Origin: Rebecca billardiae RCC1528
Taxonomy: Eukaryota > Haptophyta
Direction: 5' to 3'
Assembly: GCA_965240325.2 (NCBI GenBank)
Contig: OZ251231.1
Location: 2,170,001 to 2,234,000 of the forward strand
Length of the DNA stretch: 64,000 bases
Notes under the pieces: generated by a model
The model's input: the letters and a program-made list of their open reading frames with translations, nothing else
What the model was told of the DNA's origin: nothing
Database searches by the model: none
Position numbers and translations under genes: made by a program
In this document: positions 39,372 through 49,214 of the stretch, piece after piece
Numbering within the stretch: position 1 is the stretch's first letter
Layout of the letters: each line of letters starts with the position of its first letter

Positions 39372-40727
39372 TCATCCGCACCGTGTTGGTGCCACGCTGT
39401 CACAACCGCGCGCCCGTGCCTCCAGCTCGCTCAGATACCGCAGCGCGGCGCGGCGCTCCGAAGCACACGCCGTAATGCCCCAGTGCGTCCCGCCACCTCG
39501 CGCCGCAGCCGCGGGCGGCACTTCCATCACGAGGCGCAGCACGCGCAAGCGCGACGGGTCGGCCGCCTGCTCGACCAGCCGCAACCGCGAGCTCGTCCGC
39601 TCGAGCTCGGCACGCATCTGCTCGCGTGCTTCGCGCTCCACAGCTAGCTCGGCGATGGCAGCGGGCGGCGGCGCGCTTGCGGGCTCGACGAGCTGAGCCA
39701 GCAGCGGGGCGTGCTCCTCCTGCCCTGTCCCGTCCTCGGTCTCCTCTGTTGGTGCCTCCTCGCGGGCGCGCTTGCCGCCCGCCTTGCCGCCGCGCGCGAC
39801 GAGCGCGGCTGCGGCCTGAGCGGCGGTCTCGTCCGGCCGCGGGAAGTTGAGCAGCCGCTCCGCCACCAGCGCGTGCCTTCGCACGAGCGCATCGTACGCG
39901 AGTGCCGCCTCCTCCTCGTCGGCCAGCATTCTGGAGCCAATGAGGATCCCGCGGTGGCTGAAGCGCGCGTACCACTTCCTGCCACCGGTTGAGGGGTCGG
40001 CCCTGTGGTAGACGGCGATGAAGCGGCTGTGCGTGCCACGAGGCGTGGTGCTCGGCCTCGCATCCGCCGCACGCGTGGCCGAGGGCGTGGCTGCGCTCGC
40101 CTCCTGCCGTGCCGCTGCGGCGGGTGGCTCTGGCTCGGCGCGCGAGCTGATGCCGGGCTCTGAGGGCATGGGATCTGAGGACGAGGTCCCGCGATGTCGA
40201 GGAGGAGGCGGAGCTGCAGCCTGCGCGGCGGCCTCCTCCGGGCGGGGGAAGTTGAGCCGCCGTCGACCGACGAGGCCGTGTTGGCGCACGAGCACATCGT
40301 ACGCTCGCGCCGCCTCCTCCTCCGTCGCGTGGGTCGATTGGAACTTTCTCGAATCCACGCCCAGATCGCACAGCCACCTGGTGTGCGTGTGCGTCCTTGC
40401 GCGGGACACGCCGACGTAGCGGCTGGTAAGGGCACGGTCATGCACCATCGCCGCCTGCGCCGCGGCCTCCTGCGGCCGTGGAAAGTTGAGCGGCCGCTTG
40501 CCCACCAAGTGGTGCTTGCGCACCAGGTTGTCGTTCGCTTCTGCAGCCTTCTCTGCCGTGTCAAGACCGCTCGACCTGCTGAACGTGCACCCATCGAAAC
40601 TGATCTGTGCGCGCCACCCCCCGCGGCGGCCCTTGTACACGCCGAAGTAGCGTTTGGCCGCGGGCTGGTGGGAGGCCGGCAGCGACGCTCCCGAGGAGCC
40701 GGGGTCGCCCGCGCCTGCGAACACCAT
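39372..40727 (-). CDS. Triple AP2/ERF-like DNA-binding domain protein
   Basis: The protein has 451 residues with three AP2-like repeats. Repeat 1 (about 25-86) starts RYFGVYKGRRGGWRAQISF; repeat 2 (about 101-163) starts SRYVGVSRARTHTHTRWLCD; repeat 3 (about 236-300) starts SRFIAVYHRADPSTGGRKW. Each ends with an A..YD/ND..VR.H......LNFP block, as in AP2 domains. A basic segment (GGKAGGKRAREE) and an alpha-helical Glu/Arg-rich tail follow. AP2 proteins usually bind GC-rich DNA and regulate transcription; a mobile-element (homing-endonuclease-like) origin of algal AP2 proteins is possible but no nuclease motif is seen. A single exon begins at ATG 40727. Confidence 0.8.
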   Translation of the reverse strand: MVFAGAGDPGSSGASLPASHQPAAKRYFGVYKGRRGGWRAQISFDGCTFSRSSGLDTAEKAAEANDNLVRKHHLVGKRPLNFPRPQEAAAQAAMVHDRALTSRYVGVSRARTHTHTRWLCDLGVDSRKFQSTHATEEEAARAYDVLVRQHGLVGRRRLNFPRPEEAAAQAAAPPPPRHRGTSSSDPMPSEPGISSRAEPEPPAAAARQEASAATPSATRAADARPSTTPRGTHSRFIAVYHRADPSTGGRKWYARFSHRGILIGSRMLADEEEAALAYDALVRRHALVAERLLNFPRPDETAAQAAAALVARGGKAGGKRAREEAPTEETEDGTGQEEHAPLLAQLVEPASAPPPAAIAELAVEREAREQMRAELERTSSRLRLVEQAADPSRLRVLRLVMEVPPAAAARGGGTHWGITACASERRAALRYLSELEARARGCDSVAPTRCG

Positions 40728-41074
40728 CTCCTCGGCCGCAAGCCCGAAGCAGCCGCCAGGTGACTCCGGCTGCCCAGTGTCCGGTCGGACACCGGTCGCT
40801 CGCCCAGCCGACGCTGCCGAGCGGCAGTTGGTCGGGAGCCGCTCGGCGCTCGCTCACTCCCTTCGGGCCGCAGGACGCTTCGCTCGTGGCGGCGGCGGAC
40901 GCTTCCGCGGCGGTCGGGCTCCTCCAGCGCAAGTCGGGGCGCGGCGACGCGCGCGCGACGTTCCTTTTGGTGCAGCGGGCTGAGGATGGCGACGGCATCG
41001 CACAGGACGGCGCGGGTCAGCCCGTGGACCTTGATGAGAAACAGCGCGCCTACCGTTTGGCTGCAGCGCGTGAC

Positions 41075-41386
41075 ATGGAGGAGCGTGACGTTGGAGGAGG
41101 GCGCGCGGCTGCTGCGCCGTGGGCAAGAGTTCGAACCAGACCTCATCGGAGATATGGCGTGCGATGCGCTGGCCTGCGGCAGCTGAAGTGCGTGAGGTGG
41201 TCTCGCAGTGCTGCATTAGTCATCACCTGCGAACGCACGGGTTGTGGTCTGAAGAAGTGCGAGCGGTGCCACATGGCTGTCTTCTGCTCGCGTGAGAACC
41301 TGCGCACCTCGTGGAAGGCGCACAAGCCCCACTGCAACACATCAGGTCGTGCGCAGAGGGCGAGGCGGCAGGCCGTCGAAGCCTAG
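41075..41386 (+). CDS. MYND-like zinc-finger protein or fragment
   Basis: The C-terminal 50 residues read CERTGCGLKKCERCHMAVFC followed by SRENLRTSWKAHKPHC. This resembles MYND fingers (C..C....YCS.ECQ...W..HK..C), but the Cys of ECQ is Asn-Leu here and the first knuckle is short. The ATG at 41075 gives 103 residues; the open frame extends to 40607, overlapping the AP2 gene's start on the other strand. It may be a divergent protein-interaction finger or a decaying fragment. An upstream exon could exist but none was found. Confidence 0.35.
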   Translation: MEERDVGGGRAAAAPWARVRTRPHRRYGVRCAGLRQLKCVRWSRSAALVITCERTGCGLKKCERCHMAVFCSRENLRTSWKAHKPHCNTSGRAQRARRQAVEA

Positions 41387-41828
41387 CAGCTAACTAGCAG
41401 ATGAGAGGCGTAGATCTATGCTCAATGCTGCGCCCCGCGGCTGTTCGATTGACGTGTAGAGTTCTGACGGTTCGTCGTCTGTTGTCTGTTGCCGTCAGAA
41501 CATTGAGCCCCATGATCTGCTGCACTGCCATTATAGCATCAATCATATTATTATTCGAGATAATCGTCGGCGTCGGAAATCATCAATGGCCGATGCCGGG
41601 CGATGGCGGCGGCAGCAGTCTTGCAGTCTGAGCCTGATGCGCCGCCGGAGTGCCAGTATGACATATATATGCACGACTCTGACATCTGGCGCCCGCGTCG
41701 CCCGCGCTGCTGAGTCGCAATAGTCAGCCAAGCAGGCTCGTCTGTTAATTAAAGTCATCGCGCCTTTAATTCAGAATGCGACGCCATGTCGGCTGCTGTC
41801 CGACAGGCGACATCGTCGTCGCTTACGG
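41387..41828. other. Intergenic region
   Basis: Moderately AT-rich, with no gene or clear repeat recognised; the 3' flanks of convergent genes. Confidence 0.5.
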
Positions 41829-42551
41829 TCACGTCGCATCACCGACCATCGCGGCGGCCGCCGGCGTTATGGCCACGTGCGCGACTCCAGGCACGCCCAC
41901 GAGCGCCGAGGCCATGCTGTCACCGCTCTGGCCCGTCCGCTCGACGTTGAGCAGGTGCCAGCGCGCACGACCACCTGCAGCCTGCGTGAGCTCCAGCTCC
42001 TGCAAGGCGGTCGCGCCGCCCCCAATCGCGAGCACGAGGGGTGCCTGCGTCGCGAGCAGGGCGACGGCCCCTAAGCGCTCGTACCGCCCGCCCTCGGCGA
42101 GGCTATCGTCGAGGAGGTACACGGTCGTGGCTGCGGCCGCGCAGGAGCTCCACGCACCATGGAAGCCACGCGGGTTGCCGTAGCGCTCGTGCCTATCCTT
42201 GTGCATGAGGAACGCCACAAAGTTGACGTGCGGCAGCGCTTTCATGAGCGGCGGCAGCAGGCAGGTGAACGAGTCCGCAGCGAAGTCGTCGCCGTCCCAC
42301 ACGATCGTGCTCACTTCCCTCGCGCGGAGCCAGGCGACCAGCACGGTGGCATGCTGAGCGACGTCCTCGCCAAGACCGGAGGCGAACCCCTTGATGTGGC
42401 ACACCACGCCTCCGCCGTCGGCAAGAAAGTGCAGGTGCTGCCGGGCGGCCTCCACGCGCGCGCCATCGAGTGCGTCTCCGCTGAGGCGCCCGAGCTGCTC
42501 CTCTGTGACGCGTGCGTCGACGTATCGCAGGAGCCCGTCTTCGTCGGACAT
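41829..42551 (-). CDS. Conserved-looking protein of unknown function
   Basis: The protein has 240 residues from ATG 42551 (MSDEDGLLRYVDARVTEEQL). The open frame extends to 42719, but the extra part is basic and low in protein character. Visible features are alternating hydrophobic strands and helices: VSTIVWDGDDFAADSFT, HVNFVAFLMHKDRHERYG, TTVYLLDDSLAEGGRYERL and APLVLAIGGGATALQELEL. These suggest a Rossmann-like alpha/beta fold with an acidic WDGDD loop. Not recognised as a named family. It has no signal peptide or membrane segment. It lies 187 bases upstream of the acyltransferase stop, same strand. Confidence 0.6.
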   Translation of the reverse strand: MSDEDGLLRYVDARVTEEQLGRLSGDALDGARVEAARQHLHFLADGGGVVCHIKGFASGLGEDVAQHATVLVAWLRAREVSTIVWDGDDFAADSFTCLLPPLMKALPHVNFVAFLMHKDRHERYGNPRGFHGAWSSCAAAATTVYLLDDSLAEGGRYERLGAVALLATQAPLVLAIGGGATALQELELTQAAGGRARWHLLNVERTGQSGDSMASALVGVPGVAHVAITPAAAAMVGDAT

Positions 42552-42738
42552 CTTCACGACGGCCGGCCAAACCCCGCGCAGCCCGCGCGGAGAGCAAAAG
42601 TCAGCAGCACGATATTTTTCCGGCCAGTCTTTGCGTGGGCGATTTTTCCATTTTCCTGTCTTCTCCACGGCACGCTGCGGCGGCGGCCTCAGTGACTTCA
42701 GTTTATTCACGGCTGTCACGCGACGTCGATCGGCGTCA

Positions 42739-44724
42739 TCATGCGGCGGCGGTGCGCGTGACCATCCGCTGCGAGAAGGCCTGCAGCACCTCTGGGTGCG
42801 TGTCCGAGTACGCCTTGAACTCGGCCCACTCGATGCGCCCGTCGTGGTTCACGTCGACGTCCTCGAAGAGCTGCATCGCGCGCGTGTCCGACAGCGAGTG
42901 CTCGTTGCCCGGGAGCACGAGGAGGCGGCGCACCTGCTCGCGGCCGAGCGTCGCCTCGAGCGAGCCGGCGAGTGCCAGCCACGCGAAGCGCAGCGCGTCC
43001 TCCCGGTGCCGCCCGCCCGCCACGCCCGCGTTCATCAGCAGCGTGCCGAGCAGGTACTCCCTGAAGTCGAGCGTGCCCGTCTCGTCCACGTCCAGCAGTC
43101 TGAACACGCTCTCGAGCTCGGCGCGTGCGCTCGAGGGCGGCGGCGTGGCGGCGCCGCCGGGCGTGTCGGCAGCGGCGACGGCGGCGACCCACTGGTCCAG
43201 CGTGAGCTCGCCGCGCCCCTCGTGGTCGAGCGAGGCGAAGCTCGCGAGCACCTTCTTGACCGCGGCGCGGTCCGCCTCGAAGAGCGCGCCGAGCGTGTCC
43301 ATCTCCACGACCGCCGCCTGCGGCGGGAGCCGCAGCTGGCGCGCCTCGCGCTGCAGGGCGACGTCGTCGAGCGTGTGCCCCGTGCACTCGACGCCGAGCG
43401 CGGAGGCCATCACGCGGCGCACGTTGTCCCCGAAGAGCCGCGCGTCCTTCCGCTCGTCCGCCGAGGGCGCGTACGGCGGCAGGAACGTGAGCTCGAGATG
43501 GTTGACCGGCTGGCACAGGATGGCGCGCACGAGCGCACCGAGCGGCAGCCCCGCCTCCACCCACGACGGGTCGCAGTGCACGTGCGGGTAGCGCACGGCG
43601 ACGGGCTGCACGGGCACGCCCGGCGCGAACGCGCCTGCGCGCGGGGCCGCGCAGCGCGGCGGTCACGCGCACGCCACGCGCATTGGCGCCGCGCCGCGGC
43701 GCGGCGCCCCCCCCCCCCCTGCTACGCCGCGCGCGCCGCGCGCTGTGCGCGCACCGAGCTTGAAGTGGATCATGCACGTGCCGTTGGTGGTGGTGCCCTC
43801 GGGGAAGAGGCAGACCGCCGGGCCGTGCGCCCACGCCGGATCCGTCGCGCGCGCGCGGATCTCCGCGGCCACGTCCGTCCGGCTGCTCGGCGACGTGCGA
43901 TCCACCGCGATCGTCATGAGCGCGCGCGCGACCGTGCAGACGAGCGGTGTGCGCTGCACGTACTCCGCCTCGGCCACAAAGCAGCCGTCGACGAGCCACG
44001 CGAGCGCGAGCGGCTCGATGAAGGTGACGTGGTTGCACACGACCACGGGCGCGCGCGCGCGCCTCGCCGGCCGGCCGCGCACGCGGATGTAGTAGAAGCC
44101 CATCACGAACAGCATCGCGCGCAGCAGCGGCCGGATCGGCCGCGCGAGCGCGCGGCGCACGCGCGAGAGCGGGCGCGCGGCCGGCTGGCCCGGCGGCGTG
44201 TCGCGCGCGCCGAGCAGCGCGAGGCTCGCGCAGAGCCACGCCAGACCCGCGAGCACCACCAGCCCGAGCACGCGCACGGGCAGCAGCGTGTACGTGCCCA
44301 CCAGCAGCTTGGCGCGCTCGTAGCGCGACGGCCGCTTGCCAAACGTGCTCGCTATGAACGGGTTGCTCTTCGCGTGCTCGAGGGCGAGGGTGAGGCAGCT
44401 CGGCCGCCGAGGCTGCTGCAGCATCTTCTTGCGCCGATTCGCGTTCTCCTCCGCGTAGTACGCGAGGGTCGAGCGCGAGAGGAACAGCTCGGGCCGCGTG
44501 TTGACATGGATGCGCGCGCCGATGGCGAGGAACGCGCAGCTCGCTGCAACGCACGCGAGCACACGGCCGAGAGCCGACGTCGCGATGCCCGCGCAGATGG
44601 CTCGGCAGCCTTGGACGACGCTCGCCCACGCAACGGACGGCGGTGGCGGCGCGGGCATCGACGCCCGATCGGGCACGATCCGAGGCACCAGCCGACCAAT
44701 CAGCTTGAGGATGGCCGGCGCCAT
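42739..44724 (-). CDS. Lysophospholipid acyltransferase with EF-hands (LPEAT/LPCAT-like), two exons
   Basis: Exons are 44724-43755 and 43634-42739 (621 residues), with a 120-base intron GTGCGC...GCGCAG containing a run of about ten cytosines. The splice rebuilds FKLGAFAPGVPVQPV, a PlsC-family block. Earlier motifs are VVVCNHVTFIEPLAL (HxxxxE, as in plant LPEAT NHVSYIEP, in place of HxxxxD) and LFPEGTTTNG. Hydrophobic segments precede the catalytic domain (about 50-70, 150-175, 205-225), fitting an ER membrane enzyme. The C-terminus has EF-hand-like loops, the clearest being DVDETGTLDFREYL and DVNHDGRIEWAEF. It should reacylate lysophospholipids, possibly under calcium control. Confidence 0.85.
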
Positions 44725-45493
44725 CCCGCCTGCGCGGTAGACGACTGATGCATGTATTTATTTGTAGGTTGTACTGACTCCCAGACTGCTGAGTGCTGAT
44801 TGATGAGTGATGACGCGTCCTGCGTGGCCGTGGCCGCGTGGCCCTCGTGGACATTCTGTATGATTCCACCGACTGGGAATCAGAGTGGTTAACAACACAT
44901 CGTCACCAATTAACTGTATATATGCTTAGTAATAAGTCTGTCGACTGTCGTACGGCAGAGCGGACTGAGACCCGTGTCAACAGCCGCGACCACCGCGGAC
45001 CGCACTCGGCACGGAGTGCACGGACCACACGGCAGCATGCGCCATGTGCCCGTGGCCACGCCGATGTGACGCACTCAAAGGCAGCAGCGCGCCAAGCATT
45101 TTGCTCGTGCGGACTGACACGACATGCGCCACCTGAAATGCGCACAGTGGCGAGCAAAATTGCCGATGGCTTCGATTTCTGGGCACCATGTGCACACAGC
45201 GGCCGGCCAGCCAGGGTCAAATAAATGATGATGATGATGATGGTGACGATGATGATGGCAGCTGCGATGGATGAGCCAAGCACGTCGGGACCCCAGCGGC
45301 GACGGGCCCTGCGAGCCTGCTCGGGAACTCATTGAGCAGAAGGACGCTTGCGTTAGTCCCACTCCCATCGATCCAGCAAGCGCTCGGTCCTCGCGTGCAG
45401 CGCGAGCACGCACTCGAAGGCAGCCGTGCGGAGAGGCTCGTGCGGCTGGCTGCCGGCCGACGGGCAGCCGAGGCGCCGAGCGGCTCGCGCTGC
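44725..45493. other. Intergenic region with ATG-type microsatellite
   Basis: No gene supported. A GAT/ATG trinucleotide repeat lies at about 45225-45258. Confidence 0.5.
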
Positions 45494-47199
45494 TCAGTAG
45501 ATGAACGGCACGATCTTGTACTTGACGATCTTCATGTACTGCTCGTAGTACTCGCCGTACTTCTTCTTGCACTTGTCCTCGTCGCGCTTCGCGCGGTCGA
45601 TGAGCAGGATGGTGAGGAAGATCGCGTAGAAGAGCGGCAGCGGGCCGTTGTGCACGCCCATGCCGAGCAGGCCCCACGACCACGCGGCCGTCAGCTCGAA
45701 GAGGTACTGGAAGTGGCGCGCGACGCCCCACCAGCCCGAGGCGAGGAGCAGCGAGGTGTGCGTGTCGACCTCGCCCGTCTCCGAGTTGAGCGCCTGGTAC
45801 TTGGCGCGGATGAACACCGGGTCCTTGCCCCAGATCTTGCACTTGCCCTGCTTCTCGCGGAAGATCATGCGCTGCGAGTCCGCCCAGAAGTTGAGGAACA
45901 CGCCTGCGACGCCCACGCCGAAGATGAGCAGCGCGACGGGCCAGGACAGGCCCGAGGGCGAGCGCACGAGGATGCGCGTGTGCAGCGTGTAGACCGTCGG
46001 CACCCACACGATGCAGCCCCATGTCTCGTAGAAGCCCGCCTGCGGCGGGCGCACGGGTGTGGGCTCGCACCTCGGCGCGTGAGCGGCCGCGCGCGCGCGG
46101 CGCGGCACTCCGCCGTGCAGCGGCCACGCACCCTGTCCACGATGATGTCGATCGAGCGCATGTACCCCATCTCCCAGATGAAGAACTTGAAGAGGTACAC
46201 CAGCTGTGAGACTGCCGAGAGCACGATCGCAGGGTCGACGTAGCCGTGCATCGTGTACGAGCTGGCGCGCGCGCGGGTCGTGGCCGGGGGCGCAGCGCAC
46301 GCGGGCGAGTCAGCACGGCCGCGCCGGGCGCGCGCACACGCGGCAGGACGCACGCGCCGCACCCGGCGCGCGCGGCGCCGTGCAGCCGCCCGCGGCGATG
46401 CTCGCGCGCGCGCCGCGCACCGGTACGCGAAGGAGACGCCGGCGAGCATCCAGAACGACATGCTGAAGCGGCAGTTGACGAACTTCTTCACGTCCACGCC
46501 GCCCAGTCGCGGGTACAGCTCGCCGCCCCAGTAGTAGTCGAAGATGAAGCCGTGGCCGGACGGGCCCGAGTCCGCGGTCGACGGGAAGTACATGCCCTTC
46601 ACGTACAGGAAGAGGCAGAACACCAGCCCGAAGAAGTTGAGCGCGCCGACCGTGGGCGCGAAGCAGTCGTAGATGATGCCCAGGTCGTACCAGCCCAGGT
46701 ACGCGCCCAGCAGGAACATGAACGTGAACAGGAAGAAGTGCGCGACGCCGTTGTCCTCGTACTCAGGCGTGTGGCCCGTCGGCGTGATCGGCCCGCACTT
46801 CACCGGTCCGGGCCACCAGTACACCAGCAGCGCGGCGAAGTTGAAGACGAAGAGGAAGGCCCATGCGACGTTATCGCCGATCCCCGCGTAGACAAACGAG
46901 TCGGCAAGCAGGCCGGTCACGCCGTGTTTGAGGCTGTACGCGTACATGCCACCGAGCGTTGGCGACTGGACCGCAGGCGAGCACGTGACGAAGGAGAGCA
47001 CCATGCACAGGGGCGGGCAGGGCAGCAGCAGCAGCAGCGGGCCGAAGCGCGTATACAGCTTCTGCCCCATTGTCAAGTCGTCAGCCTCGAGCTCGGCGAC
47101 CTTGGGCTTGTCCCCGGACTTCTTCGCGCTCACCGGGGGCGGCTTGGCGCCTGGGCGCGCTGGGCTCGGCGAGCGGCCGCGACGCTTCAGCTCCGACAT
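45494..47199 (-). CDS. DHCR7: 7-dehydrocholesterol reductase-like sterol reductase (DHCR7/DWF5), three exons
   Basis: Exons are 47199-46421, 46261-46132 and 46039-45494 (484 residues); introns are 159 and 92 bases with GTGCGC and GTGCGT donors. Splicing restores SFAYR-SYTMHGYVDP and IDIIVDR-AGFYETWGCIVWVP, as in DHCR7 proteins. Many hydrophobic helices fit an ER polytopic protein. The C-terminus is typical of the sterol reductase family: WWGVARHFQYLFEL, GVHNGPLPLFYAIFL, DRAKRDEDKCKKKYGEYYEQ and VPFIY. The enzyme reduces the C7-C8 double bond of sterols with NADPH. C14-reductase and lamin-B-receptor relatives are less likely given the YETWG and GVHNGPLP regions. It is divergent from PEX13, 289 bases apart. 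Confidence 0.85.
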
Positions 47200-47488
47200 G
47201 CTGCGAGATGCGCCGGCGCGCTGATGCGCGACTAGATGAGCTCGATCGATCGAAGCCTCGGCTGCGTTCGCGGTGTTTTTGTTCGGTGTCCGGTGCAGCA
47301 GCGTTGGCGACTCCAGCAGTTCGTAGATTCGTCAGCGCCGCCATTCTGATCATTCTTCGTGGCCGGAGGAAAAGGAGGCAGACGACGACACCCTGGCGGG
47401 CGCTGGGGTCGCCGTCGCCCAGGGCCTCTGCGGCGAGGACGGAGTGTGCCCGCTCGGGGGCTGCGGCACGCACTCGCCGTTCGCCGCC
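47200..47488. promoter_or_regulatory. Shared upstream region of divergent DHCR7-like and PEX13 genes
   Basis: 289 bases separate the two start codons. No defined promoter box was recognised. An upstream in-frame ATG at 47444 would add 15 residues to PEX13. Confidence 0.4.
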
Positions 47489-48526
47489 ATGTCCGTTCCG
47501 CCACCCAAGCCGTGGGAGCGCGCAGGCGCGTCTCTGCTCAACGGTGCGGGGTACGGCGCGGCCGTCACGGCGCGCACGCCGGCCGCGACGGGCATTGGCA
47601 GTGCGCACTCAGCTGGCCACTCGGCGGCGAACGCGTCACACAGTCCGCTCGGCGCAGCAGCGTCTTCCGCAGGCGGCCATGTGGGGGCCTCCTCCGCGCT
47701 GCATGGGCCGGCTGCCATCGGTGCAGCCGCGCCGGGCGGGCACAGCGCGTACACGCCGCCCAGCACGTACGGCGGCGGGTACGGCGGTGGGTTCGGCGGG
47801 TACGGCGGTTACGGGAGTGGGTACGGCGGCGCGTACGGGAGTGGGTATGGCGGCACGTACGGCGGGTACGGCGGCGGCGCGTACGGCGGGTACGGCGGCG
47901 GGTACGGCAGGCCCAACTTCCTGGGTGGCCTCAGCCCGGCTGGCGGCTTCCTCGGCCAGCCGCCGCCGGGCGAGATCAGCGGCCTGCTGCCGGACTCGCT
48001 CGGCGGCGGGCTGCGCTCGATAGAGCAGGCGATGGTACGGCGCGCGCCGCACTCGCGCCCGCGCCCGACTGTCGGCCGCCGCATGGCCGTGCCCTGGCCG
48101 TGCTGCGCGCCTGCTCACGTGCCTCTCGCGCCGCGCGTGCCGTGCCCGCGGCCCACGCCGTGCGGCCGCGCGCAGTTTACGTTTGGCCGGCTCACGCAGC
48201 TGCTCGAGATGAACTTCGAGACGCTGCACCACTTCCTCGGCGCGCTCGGCGCGTTCGCCGAGCGCGTGCGCGCCGTCTCCGGCGAGTTCTCCTCGCTCGG
48301 CGTGAGCGTGCGCCGCCAGTCCATCGAGTTTGGCGAGGCGAGCGTCGCTCGGCTGCACCAGCTGCGAGGCCGGCCGCGCCGGCTGGCGGCGGTGCTGCTG
48401 CTCGTGCTCGCGCTCGTCCTGCGCGCCGTGCTGCGCGCGCGCGGCTCGAGGGGCGCGCCCCGAGGGCGGACGACGCGCCGGCTGCGCCTCGAGAGTGCGT
48501 GGGAAGCGCCGCGAAGTCACAGCTGA
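47489..48526 (+). CDS. PEX13: Peroxisomal import docking protein peroxin-13, two exons
   Basis: Exons are 47489-48034 and 48176-48526 (298 residues). ATG 47489 is preferred because it starts MSVPPPKPWERAG, the PEX13 N-terminal signature. A Gly/Tyr-rich region (YGGGYGGGFGGYGGYGSGYG and on) follows, as in PEX13 of many eukaryotes. After the intron comes FTFGRLTQLLEMNFETLHHF, the conserved core, then a coiled region and one transmembrane helix (LAAVLLLVLALVLRAVL). No SH3 domain is present, as in plant PEX13. It should form part of the peroxisomal matrix protein import pore with PEX14. The 141-base intron (GTACGG...GCGCAG) is in frame and stop-free, so retention would add 47 Pro/Arg-rich residues. 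Confidence 0.85.
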   Translation: MSVPPPKPWERAGASLLNGAGYGAAVTARTPAATGIGSAHSAGHSAANASHSPLGAAASSAGGHVGASSALHGPAAIGAAAPGGHSAYTPPSTYGGGYGGGFGGYGGYGSGYGGAYGSGYGGTYGGYGGGAYGGYGGGYGRPNFLGGLSPAGGFLGQPPPGEISGLLPDSLGGGLRSIEQAMVRRAPHSRPRPTVGRRMAVPWPCCAPAHVPLAPRVPCPRPTPCGRAQFTFGRLTQLLEMNFETLHHFLGALGAFAERVRAVSGEFSSLGVSVRRQSIEFGEASVARLHQLRGRPRRLAAVLLLVLALVLRAVLRARGSRGAPRGRTTRRLRLESAWEAPRSHS

Positions 48527-49214
48527 CGCAACCAGTCCGGCGACGATCGGCGGGCGTCCGTGGCGTCTGCCTGACGAGTGATCACGCAGCGGTCTCTCGT
48601 GACTCACTCCTGAGCTACGGCGCCATCGGCTCACGCGCGGTACGGCTCTGCCTCGGCTTCCTGTGCGACACCGTCGCCGTCGACCAGGCACTTCACGGCC
48701 GCGCGAGCGGCGGTGGGATGCCGCGGGGATGCCGCGGCCACAGACTGCCCGGAATCATACGACGCCGTGCCCGTGAACCGTCAGTACCCGAAAGCCGTGC
48801 GGTACTACGCTGAAGTGCCTTGCCGTTGGAAGCCGCAGCAGTGCTCAGGCACACGCGCCGATCACTCCCGGCGGCAGTGACTCAGTACCGCCTTCAGGCT
48901 TCAGCCACTAACAGCCACCGCCCACCGGCGGGAGTCACAGTCACGCCGCCGACACTGACGCACAGGCGGCTACAGCTACAAGCACTCGAGCACTTCGACC
49001 GCCATCGTGCATTCACGCCATCCAGCGGAACTCACGACAAGCCAGGCTTGCACCAAGGCCGGCACGCTTGCCGCGACTCGTCGTCGTCGTCTCCGCCGCT
49101 CGCTCCAGGCGACGGTCCGGGCGGACGGCAGCCACGCGCTCGCGGGCGCGGGCTGGCAAGACGCACCCGCTGGGGAGCGCGCCCTGAGCCAAGCTCGAGC
49201 CGCCACCCTGCGCC
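48527..49214. other. Intergenic region upstream of SF3B2
   Basis: No gene supported; open frames here are low-complexity continuations of neighbouring composition. No clear repeat was seen. Confidence 0.5.

Noticed and set aside
41110-41135. tRNA B-box-like GAGTTCGAAC
   Set aside because: No matching A box, acceptor stem or anticodon arm could be placed around it.
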